DNA of 64,000 nucleotides. It comes from Conchocele bisecta (taxonomy: Eukaryota > Mollusca > Bivalvia > Lucinida > Thyasiridae). Shown here in pieces: positions 34,801-46,800 of the stretch (position 1 is its first letter; each line of letters opens with the position of its first letter). The notes under the pieces were generated by a model that was not told the DNA's origin, searched no databases, and was given only the letters and a program-made list of their open reading frames with translations. The stretch spans positions 67,515,484 through 67,579,483 of the forward strand of contig CM055274.1 in NCBI GenBank assembly GCA_029237695.1, written 5' to 3'. The translations under genes were made by a program, and so were the position numbers.

Positions 34801-37800
34801 TACATCTACAAGCTTGACTAAAAACCTTAACCAAGGTTGAGTAAAAACCTTAACCAAGGGGAATTAAGTAAGTAATTTAAGGTTAAATGTAGGTCAAGGT
34901 AAAATATAGGTCAGGGGTTGTTGATGTACATCATTAGGAGATGAAGTTGTCCAAGTATGGTTGGTGTAGGGCCATGAGTATTCCATCTACAAGCTTGACT
35001 AAAAACCTTAACCAAAGAGAATTAAGCAAGTAATTCAAGAGGAAATGTAGGTCAAGGTCAAATATAGATCAGGGGTTATTGATGTACATCACTATGAGAA
35101 AAGGTTGTCCAAGTATGGTGTCTGTATGAACAATAGTATTCCATGTACAAGGTTGAGTAAAAAGCTTAACCAAGGTCGAGTAAAAACCTTAACCAAGGGG
35201 AATTATGTAAGTAATTCAGGGTTAAATGTAGGTCAAGATCAAATATAGGTCAGGGGTTGTTGATGTACATCACTAGGAGATGAAGTTGTCCAAGTATAGT
35301 TGGTGTAGGGCCAGGAGTATTCCATCTACAAGCTTGACTAAAAACGTTAACCAAGGGGAATTAAGTAAGTAATTCAAGAGGAAATGTAGGTCAAGGTCAA
35401 ATATAGATCAGGGGTTGTTGATGTACATCACTAGGAGATGAAGTTGTCCAAGTATGGTGGGTGTAGGGCCAGTAGTATTCCATATAGAAGGTTGACTAAA
35501 AACCTTAACCAAAAGGAATTTAGTAAGTAATTGAAGAGGAAATGTAGGTCAAAGTCAAATATAGATCAGGGGTTATTGATGTACATACCTATGAGAAAAG
35601 GTTGTCGAAGTATGGTGTCTGGATGCACAATAGTATTCAATGTAAGCTTGAAAAAAAACCTTAACCAAGGTTGACTAAAAAGCTTAACCAAGGGGAATTA
35701 AGTAAGTAATTCAAGAGGAAATGTAGGTCAAGGTCAAATAAAGATGAGGGGTTATTGATGTGCATCACTAGGAGATGAAGTTGTCCAAGTATGGTGGGTG
35801 TAGGGCCAGGAGTATTGCATATACAAGCTTGACTAAAAACCTTAACCAAGGTTGACTAAAAACCTTAACCAAGGGGAATTAACCAAGTAATTCAAGAGGA
35901 AATGTAGGTGAAGGTCAAATATAGATCAGGGGTTATTGATGTACATCACTAGGAGATGAAGTTGTCCAAGTATGGTGGGTGTAGGGCCAGTAGTATTCCA
36001 TATACAAACTTGACTAAAAACCTTAACCAAGGCGTGACGGTGACGCAGATGCCAGGGTGACAACATAAGCTCTACTTATTCTTCGAATAGTCGAGCTAAA
36101 AAGGGAGATAACTAAAAAATTAGCTATGCAAGAGTTGTCATTCTTGTGCGCGACACACCTCCGGGTCGTGGTCTATGCATGTGTGAAGTTTCATGAAAAT
36201 ATTCAAAGGGTGGTCGAGTTATGCTCCGGACAGGAAATCAGTGCGCGAAAACAAAAAAGGGAGATAACAAAAAATTACCTATGCAAGAGTTGTCATTCTT
36301 GTGCACGACACACCTTCGGTTCGTGGTCTAATTGAATGTGTGAAGTTTCATAAAAATATTCCAAAGGGTGGTCGAGTTATGGTCAATCAGTGCGCGAAAC
36401 AAAAAAGGGAGATAACTAAAAAATTAGCTATGCAAGAGTTGTCATTCTTGTGCGCGACACACCTTCGGGTCGTGGTCTATGCATGTGTGAAGTTTCATGA
36501 AAATATTCCAAAGGGTGTTCCGAGTTATGCTCCGGACAAGAAGTGTCTGCGGCGGACGCGGACGCAGCGTGCTTTCAAATCCATAGTATCCCCCTCTTTT
36601 GGAGAAATAAAAACTTATTTTTATTTGTTTATTTTATGACACAGAAATGGCCATTTCCAACAAAGACTTATCAAACTGTGAACACCCTATCTTATACACA
36701 TAGAGGTAAAAGAGTCATGGACAATCCCTGGAGATATATACCCTGGGTAACACTCGGCATAGCTGTCAATCTGGGTACTACGCTTCACTTTCTTCATACG
36801 TTCTTCTTCCTTGATCGCTGCTCTCCTGAAGCATAAACGAGCGTAATTGATTGATTGATTCATGGACTGATCAATCAACTGGTTCAATGGGGTCGCATGT
36901 TCATTCACATTCACCACATGACAGACAACTATCACAATGTTTGCAAATAGTGCAGGTCCAGATGAGATCTGGATCTGCACTATTTGTGGATATTTTCTGA
37001 AATTTACAAAAGAGTTAAAATCTATGTCATAAACATTTGGATGACAGATTATACAGATATCTCCACTGCTACCATCCTTTTCCGGCTGCTGGAGTGTGCT
37101 AGAAAATCATTGTTCATGCTTACAAAGGATTTTGAGCACATTCTCTAAATCACGCAGTTTGATTGGACGAGACTGAGCAAAGCTAACACAATCAAATTTC
37201 CTAATTTTGAACACGAGAGTGGAGTACACGCTCAGCAACTTGTATAAGCATGCGCCAGCAGTGATACTGGCCACAAATAACATAATCCCAATCTCCATAG
37301 AGTCAGAGAGACATATCCAAGTGCCACAGTAGGTGACACGGCGTGTACAGTGTGAACGTACCTCTCCTTTTCCTGCTCCATGTCGGCGAAGCCCCGGTAT
37401 CTGTCTGTGACACTCTTCACCAGCTCTGTGACGGAGCCTGTGACGGAGCCTGTGACGGAGCCTGGGCCGCGATCCTCATCCTACAGATTGATTGATTGGG
37501 GTTTTACATCTGTTCTACAGAAAGGTCATACATGGCTGTGACTGGAGAAAAGGGACCGATGGTATTTGTGAGCAGTGTTGATCTTGATCAAATAGCACAT
37601 TCCTGTAGCCTGATAACAATCTATATTGCTTGTTAGAAGCACGACAGGTGTTTCATCGATGGAATGGCGAAAAGTGCAGATCCTAATCAGGCTGATCTGG
37701 GTCTAAACTGATTGGCGTGATCCCATTACCCATATAACCTCAATTCTCCAGTCACAATCACATATACAGATGGGAATGTACCTGTGCATTCAGCAATAAA

Positions 37801-40800
37801 ATTACAAAGAAAACAGTGTCCTGACCTGGTGTCAGGCACCCTTACACCGGGCCCCTTCGCCCCAGGTGTGCATTCCAGTAAGATTCACCGTTAAGATATG
37901 GATCCTAAAGGATAGATTTCTCTCTAAGATATGCATCCCCTCCCATCCTACAGGGAATACCAGGGTCAATGCATATAAAACATACTGAGCACATGCTCCA
38001 TTTTCATTCTCACAATCTTAATCAGGAAATTTAATTGGTCGACGCTGAGGTGTGCTCGGTCTCGGCTTATCAAATTGCCTGCTTTCGAGTGTAAATTTGC
38101 AAATTATGCTCAGAAAGTTTTATACAAGCACAGAAACTTTCTTTATCAAGTTTATCAAGCGAGGCTAGGAATCATGTAAGAATTGAGGTTCGAGGTTAGT
38201 ATATACATAGTTCCCAGATTTTTTATATTGAATAGACATATGAGGGGTGATCAGATAATATATGGACTTTTGCTATATATTGAACATTCTATGTGATGCA
38301 GAAATTAAAATTACACCATACAGAAAATTAATCTATATTCAATGAATGTCAGAAACTTCATGAACGTACACACAAGTAGTTATCTTACACCGACGCATTG
38401 CAAACATACATATTGTGTAGGTCGGCGCACCCGTGATGTTATCGACATCAGAGCGCCACATTGTTGAGGTTGACATTGGGAAATGTTGAGGCTACCTTCA
38501 TCATTCTCTTCCTGTATCAGTCATTAACCTGGCAACTCATCAGAATATTATACCTTATTTATCTGCAAATGTTCTCTCAATGCCATCTGAATAGTTTCGT
38601 AATGGACGTCAACCTACTTTGATAGACGCCCCTTATTGTGAACAGTTGGTTGTTTTCATTACAGTCCCATATTGCCGCTACACATTTTACGTTGGTAACT
38701 GGTATACGTCGTTTTCCCTCCGCTGTTCACAAGCACTTCCACTTACACCACTTAAATACTAGCGAGCGGCTCACTGCTGATGTATTATTCAAATGTTTCA
38801 TCATCTGTAAGGTTTGCGTTATGGTTTTTCTCTTGATCCACGCAGAACCGTTTCACTGCACTGGTTTCTGGATATTCTGACAAAGCCGTTTTCTGCATCA
38901 TAACATGTAGCGACCGCTTTAAAATCGCTGTTCAGTTTATTACTACATATAAAATAATAGAAATGTCGGACATGTAGCAAAAATTTTCTGATTATATACT
39001 ATACATTCTGTTACACTACAAAACATATTCGGGTTGCACCGGTGTCTCTTTACAATGGATACAGAAATGCACATACAATGTGCACAGATTAATCCTTTTT
39101 AAATGTGAATATGTCAACTTATGCACAATTGCTAGATGTACATTAGTGTAAAATGTTAGCATTCTGCACCTTGTAATAAACAAGCTATAGCAAGCAAGTC
39201 CACATATGTTTTGATCACCCTAGTATATACTCGGATATGAATGTTAGTGCTTAAAAAATATTTTTTGTTTAAAAAATTCAACTGGACTTTTTTGTTTGTT
39301 TGTTTGTTTGTTGGGGTTTAACAGCCTATCAACAGCTAAGGTCATTTAAGGCCGGGGGGCTTTTTTGTGTGCAAAATTCAGTAATTCCGGTAATCGGATT
39401 ATTTTCCATATTTGTACAGGCTAATGGAATATTACCTCCCAACAAGTGTCTGTATCCAACAAAGGGAAGTAACTTTTACTGATGCGGTAACTATGTATAA
39501 TTGAAGGGGTCAGTGGAAGAAGGTGGTGAAGTCTGCTATGGACTTAGTCCCGCTTTTTCCACTGACCCCTTCAATTGGTCTAATGGTTGTAAAATACACA
39601 ATGTTTAAACAGCATTCATATAAGTGCTTTTATGTTTGTTTGTAATCTTAAAATACACAAAATATAAATAAACCACGCACCTCCTCCATGGGTTTCTCGA
39701 AGTACGACTTCCTCTGCCTGTCGTCCTCGCGGTCCCTGTCTGGCCCCTTCCTGTCACGATCTCTGTCCCGGTCCTCCCGCCCACGGTCCACACGGTCGCC
39801 ACGGTCACGTCGCCCCCGCTCACGCTCCCTGCAGTATGGCAACTCAAGTAATTATTGCTGTTAAGGACATAGAAAATTAATTAATAGATTCTCAACAAAC
39901 TTCAGTATTTATTTCAAGAGAGATATGTGATATAAATACATGTAATACATATAGTTTGAAACAGGACTAGAAAACAAGCTTTTACGCTTATGTGAATTCT
40001 TCTCCTGAAACAAACTCAACAAACTTTCTTTAATGTAATTGGGTAAAAATATTGCACAAAAAGAATTATCACATGAAAACCTTGTTATGACTTCTTGTAA
40101 CCCATTTCATAAATGTGACAAGACACATGTGTAATAACACCTGCAGTGAATTTGATTGGCTGGCTGCATCACCAAATTTACGTATTTGTATTATGCGCCA
40201 ACGTTATGCGAAACAAACAAAACAAAGACGATCCAAATGACGTCCCTAATGGCGTGACAAAGCAACAATGTTTTGACGTTGACATCATCATATTTGATAT
40301 GTCATTAACAGCGTCGGTGATTCAGTTAAAGGACACATTACAAACTATCACTTATTTTCTTCAATATGCTCTCAAAACAACAAAGGCGACCCTAATAACC
40401 AATTTCCGGTTTGTTTGTATTTTTCGTGATATTGAGATTTCTCATATCGCACCATATCTGACACCTATACTGAGCCAGGCAATGAATTGGTCATCGCTTA
40501 TCTCTCCTGTTACTGCGACCTGTCACGAGGTGGAGCTATAAAAATAACCGCTATGACGTAGCAGTAGTACAGCTTACCGGATTGGTGGATAAAGGTTTCT
40601 TATAGAATATCGTTGGGATTTACGGACATCATTTATTTGTTGCATAATTTCTTCGTTTTTGTCCTTTAATATATAAGATAATCATTATTTTCCTTCGCCA
40701 AGCTATACTTCTTTATCTTGAGCTGCCATAATCAGTGACATACATGTGTATCTACATTCAAACGAATGCCGCCGGATGTCATTAATAGTTTGGCATAGCA

Positions 40801-43800
40801 ACTTATCCGATGATTTGACCGCAGGCAAATAGAGAAGTGAATTTTGGGACAGGTGCATTCTGAAATCAACGAAGCCACACCTATTCTATGCTGATTAGTT
40901 GAATCCAGTTTTTTTAACTGTCCTAATCAATGACAGACATGTGAAGCTATTTCAAACGGTTGCCCGCTGGATGTCAACAATAATGCAACAGGTGTATATT
41001 GAATCCGCGAGGCCACACCTATTCCAAGCTCATTGGTTAAGTCCAGTTTGACAGACATGGAAGAATTAGAGAGACTAATTTTCCCGCTACTGACCCGTCA
41101 TCTCGGCCATTTGGCTTTCCTTAATTGACCTCATGTACAATATTGTTTCATTGTAAGTGGACAATGGCCCACAAGAATGACGAGTTATGCTCCGGACAAG
41201 AAATCAGTGTGTAAAAAAAAAAGAGATCTAACTCAAAAGTTAGTGAGGCAAGAGTTATCATTTTTGTGTGTTGGGTCGTGGTCTATGCATGTCTTATGTT
41301 TCTTGAAAATATTCAAAATGGTGTTCCGAGTTATGCTCCAGACCAGAAATACGTACGCAAAAAATAAACAAAGGGAGATAACTCGAAAATTAGTGAGGCA
41401 AGAGTTGTCATTCTTGCGCATGGCACACCTTTTGGTCGGGGTCTACGCATGTGTGAAGTTTCATGAAAATATTCCAAAGGGTGTATGAGTTATACTCCGG
41501 ACACGAAACCAGTGCGCAAAAAACTAAAGGGAGATAACCTAAAAATGATCGAAGCAAGAGACAATGTCGGTGTCAAATCCAAAGTATCCCCAGACTTTCA
41601 TCCGGGGGATACAATAATACATAAATGTAGTTTGGAAATTTATTTTAGTGGTGGGTGGGGGATGAGAATCTTCAAATGAATTTTTTCTAGCCATATTACG
41701 ATTTAACCTTTTCACCCGTCGAGTTGCAAGGGTTAATACAATTGGTGTCTTATTGGGGCTTAAAATTTGTCTTATAATAGACACAGGCAGGCCTACATTG
41801 ATAACCATTGTCAGTATGCATGCCGTATACAGACTGATCACTGATCAGAATATAAAACAAGACTTTGTAAGTCAAATACAATCAGGAATGTTGTCACAGT
41901 GCATGCCCGGATCTGACCGAGTATGGCTGTGAATGGCTGTTTGAAATTCCAGATACAATGGTAGGGGTACCTGTGATCGCGCTCACGGTCCCGATCTCGT
42001 CCCCGATCTCTATCATCCTCCCTCGCTCGCTCCTTTCTGTCTCGCTTGTCCTTCGACTTCTGTACTGATGGATTGTAGTCCCCGATCTCACCGAATATAC
42101 TGTAGGCAAAGATACCGAGATTTAATTAAACACTTGGATTTCTGTACGCACGGATTGTAGACCCTGATCTCACCGAATATACTGCAGGCAACCATACCGA
42201 GATTTAATTAATCACTTGCATTTCTATACGTACGGATTGTAGACCCCGATCTCACCGAATATACTGTAAGTAACCATATACCGAGATTTAATTAAACACT
42301 TGGATTTCTGTATGCACGGATTGTAGTCCCCGATCTCACCGAATATACTGTAGGCAAAAATATTGAGATTTAATTAAACACTTGGATTTCTGTATGCACA
42401 GATTGTAGGCCCCAATCTCACCGAATATACTGCAGGCAACCATACCGAGATCTAACTAGATTGGTCGTCAGTAAGCAAGGCTTACGGAATACCACACCCC
42501 CCTCCACCCCTCTCGTGTGGGCCCAGGTACCCCTAAATATGTAAAAGTTTTCCAAGTGTGTGGCTTGTGACCTTGACGGGGGGCGGGGGGGGGGCGGGGG
42601 GGGGCGGGGGCGGGGCGGGGCGGGGGCGGGGGCGGGGCGGGGGCGGCACAAACGTGAATTTGTCACAGGGTGGTAGAGGTCCATTGGAGCAATGCGTGTG
42701 TTAAATGTGAAGCAGATCCGAGCAAGATATTAGAAGTTATAACCGATTTCTCTGATGTTAAGTTTAGTGACAGACGGACGGACAGACAGACGGACGTACT
42801 AACATTTTGGGTTTATGGGCTATTGGTTCTTTAAAAGATCAAAGGAATAGCCCCTAAACTACATTAGGTTTAGGGGCTAACGGAATAAATCTATTGTATT
42901 CTATTGTCTTAGGCTCCTCCCCCTAGACTTGTCCCTTGTTTCTTCATAAAGACATGGTTTGCTAACAAACGAGAAATGTACGCTGTCTCACAGAGATTAA
43001 AACAAATACAGATGAAGTAACCCAACCAAAGCACTGCTCAGAATGTAGCCTCTCGGTTTAAAAATAATTACACACCTTTACCATCTTGTATCAACTAGTT
43101 TTAGGTGTGCGTTTGCGTGCGTGCGTGCATGTATGTATGAACAAGTGTGTGTTACCTGTCATCTTGTCCTGTAAGCTTCTCTTTCAGTTTCTCATCATCT
43201 TTCAACTTCCCTACAAATGGAAGATAGGTGTGCATTCTACTTCATTGAGATCGTTAATTTACATGCAGCAAGTGTGTCAACATGAATTTCAGTTTTAAGT
43301 CTTGGGTCTGATGGCCACATGGTTGATAACATGGACGAAGATAAACAGTATTAAAACTAGAAAATTGTTTGTAAAACAAAATGCCTCCGCAATTGAGTAT
43401 TCATGAATACAACAGCAATCATTGAGGGAGTGATTGATTATAGGGGTTTCAACTGAAGTCATTTACAGTGAAAAACATGTGATTTTCAGAGACGAGAAGG
43501 GTGCACAACTGCGGATGGATCAGTGGGACACCAAAACCTTTTACATTACGCACTCCTGCACTTGATGGTTGGGATGTATGTATGAAGAGAATCGGGCAAA
43601 AACTGTAGAAGTAGTTCCCCGAAGAAAAAGGGGTATAACTGCGGATGGATCGGTGGGACAGCAAAATAATTTATGTTACGCACTCCTGCACTTGATGGTT
43701 GGGATGTACAGTGTGTATGAAGAGAATCGGCCAAAAACTGTAGATGTAGTTTGCCTGACAAGGAAAATATATATTCAGAGTTGAAATAGAGGATGGATCG

Positions 43801-46800
43801 GTGGGACAGCAAAATTGTTTACCTTACGCACTCTTTCACATGATGGTTAGGATGTATGCCAAGTATGAAGAGAATCGGCCAAAAACTGTAGAAGTTCGCC
43901 GGACAATGAAAATTCTCTACCGACAGACGGACAGGGTAAACACTACATGCCACCGACAACTATGGTTGCGGTGGCATAATAAATGAAATCAAATGCAATG
44001 GACAGATCTGATGACGAAAAATAGCCTTTGACATACTATGTATTCTCGGAGAGTAACAAAACTTACCACAGGGACATGCTACGTACACAAACCTCATTGT
44101 GCTCACAACATCAAACTTTCCACTAGCAGTACAGGAGAAAACTTGAATATTATGTCTGTCACACACAGATGCTCCCAGTGACAGATTTTTGGGCCTTTTG
44201 GAGTTGAAAAAGGGGCATAACACCAGACCAAAAATGTTGGCGGCACTCAGTCACCCACTTGGCCAAGAATACCAAGTATTCGATTTGATACGGCTTAAAT
44301 TTAAGGGTGGCAATTGGCTCGAACACCTTCCATACCCTGTATAGCAAGTATGAACAGGATCGGCTGAAAACGATGAAAGGTGTTCGCCAGACAAGCAACG
44401 TTTTTGGAGTCAAAAAAGATGAATAATACGCATTTTGCATTATACACACTCCTCAACTTGATATTTGTCAAGCACACAAAGTATGAAAATGATCGGCTAA
44501 AAGCTGTAGAAATATTTCATCAGACAAAGTGATAGAGAGACATACAGACACGAGCAAATCATAATATCCCTTGAGTGTCGTCCAAGAGGAATAACAAGAA
44601 TTCCGCCACAGAAGCGGTGTCGCGCCTGCCGAAGCATTTGACCATAACATGAGCATTGGCATGTGATAAAGTAAGCATCACAAAAACCGTTAGAGAGAAG
44701 AGCATGCTTAAAACATGAAACAGGCCAATGTTGAAGAAACTTTTTGACATAAATAAATGGTGTTTCCACAACCATGCGAAGGTCAAAAAGGTCAAGGTCG
44801 TGTTATATTAATCTTATACGATGATGAAGAAAATTGTACAAACTTTTTGACGCAAACAAAATGGCTAACGTGTTTCCGCAAAATTGTGAAGGTACTAAAG
44901 GCCAAGGTCATGTTAATGGAGGCATGAGTGTGTTCCAAATGCTCACATGTATCAAGTGTCCAAATATTGAAGCAATGGCTGAGAGTTTTCGCAGAAATGT
45001 GAGGTAAAAAAGGTAAAGGTCAGGTTAATGATGCAGACGACGATGCTAGACGATGACGAAGGAAAAAGCGTTACCCATTCTGCTAAAGCAGGCGCGACAA
45101 AAATGGCTAAGTGTTTCCGCAACAATGTGAAGGTAAAAAAGGTGAATCATATTAATGGTGGCATGAGAGTGTTCCTAATGGTTACATGTATCAAGTGCCT
45201 AAACATTGAAGGAATGCGTCAAGTAATATGAAAGTTATAGCATGATGACGAAGCTTGTACAAAGTTTTGACGCAAAAAAAAGGCTAAGTGTTTCACCAAT
45301 AATTTGAAGGTAAAAAAGGTCAAGATCATGTTTATGGCGGCATTAGTGTGTTCCAAATGCTTACATGTATCAAGTGCCCAAATATTGAAGGAATGCGTCA
45401 AGTAATATGAAAGTTATAGCATGATGACGAAGCTTGTACAAAGTTTTTGATAAAAAAAAATGGCTAAATGTTTCAGCAAAAATTTGAAGGTAAAAAAGGT
45501 GAAGGTCATGTGTATTGGCGGCATGAGTGTGTTCCTAATGCTTACATGTATCAAGTATCCAAACATTGAAGCAATCTGTAAAGTAATATTATAGTTATAG
45601 CATGATGACGAAGCTTGTACAAAGTTTTTGACATTTCGGACGACGACGGAAAAAGCGGCGCGACTATAAAGCAGGCGCGACAAAAACTAATTGTACCTTT
45701 TTCTTTCAATTTCTTCAGTTTCTTGCTCTCACGTCGCCCCTGTCTGAGGTAGGACAGGATCTGGGTGAGTTTGTTGATGACAATATCATTGGTCGTCAAG
45801 GTGGTCGTCGCCTGAAATTGGCATGAATAACATGACGATGTTAACTGACTGTATCTGTCCTTGCTAAATAGTAATACTACTTCACATAGTGAAATAGGCA
45901 AGCATCTGACAAAAGTATATGAAAATGTTTGCAATTCTGACCATTCTGTGCTTGCACAGCCATACATAGTCTTAAGCGCTGATGATAAATAGGAAACTTG
46001 CACGACTTTCACATCCAAGGACAGTCCAAGTGCTGATGCCAAAGGAAAGTGAACAGCAACAGCTAAAGTCATATAGAGACGGGACCATAGTTTAAAGTCT
46101 CATCCGATAGACCAGTGGGATGGAAATATTATGAAAGTATTTTTCAATGACCTAGGCGAGGTTTGAACCCACAACCTCCGGACTGGAAGTCAAGTGTTCT
46201 AACCCCTAGGCCACAACCCATCCCTGATGACAAAGGATAACGAATAGGTCCTAATTTACCTCAAGACTTGGACAATCTGCCTTGCTACGAATGACGGTAC
46301 AGGGAACGTCAGAGTCAGCAAACTCATCCTCGAGATCGACAACGTAGGCCATACGTTTGGGCAGGAACAATTCATTCCTCTCTATCTGCTTAGGCTTGAA
46401 CAGGCTCCTGAAAAATGTGGCATAGTCAACATTTGATGTCCAAGAAACATTCTACATGCTTGTAATGAACAGTATGGAGCATTATCAGATACCGAGAGAC
46501 AAGTTTATCCAACCAGTCACAGATCAGTAGCTGGAATCAGGAACTAGACTGACCACAAAATGTCATATGCCCCATTTCTCCAGTCGCACATCAGTGACTA
46601 GACTGACCACAAATGTCATATGCCCCATTTCTCCAGTCACAGATCAGGAACTAGACTGACCACAAATGCCATATGCCCCATTTCTCCAGTCGCATATCAT
46701 GAACTAGACGACCACAAATGTCATATGCCCCATTTCACCAGTCACAATCAGGAAATAGACTGACCACAAATCATATGCCCACAATTTCTCCGTCGCATAT

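Larger units (their letters stand above)
31092..36600 (+). mobile_element. Helentron-like family G, copy 2, duplicated nest in a RED intron
   Basis: It starts GTAGAAATGGACTCTTGTCG like G copy 1. G core appears at 31,092-31,185, 32,296-32,525, 33,534-33,583 and 36,101-36,545. Between lie H1, F' copy 2, K copy 2 and D2, with F' and K in the same order and junctions as in copy 1. The 3' end (AGTATCCCCC) is cut before the hairpin closes. Confidence 0.72.

Noticed and set aside
38638..38880. Plus-strand 80-aa frame
   Set aside because: The opposite strand carries recognisable mariner transposase motifs; the plus frame is a shadow.
39605..39847. Alternative minus-strand frame rich in Gly/Thr (GRGQTGTARTTGRGSRTS)
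   Set aside because: Shadow of the RED Arg-Asp exon; the RED frame matches the known protein and joins its neighbours in phase.
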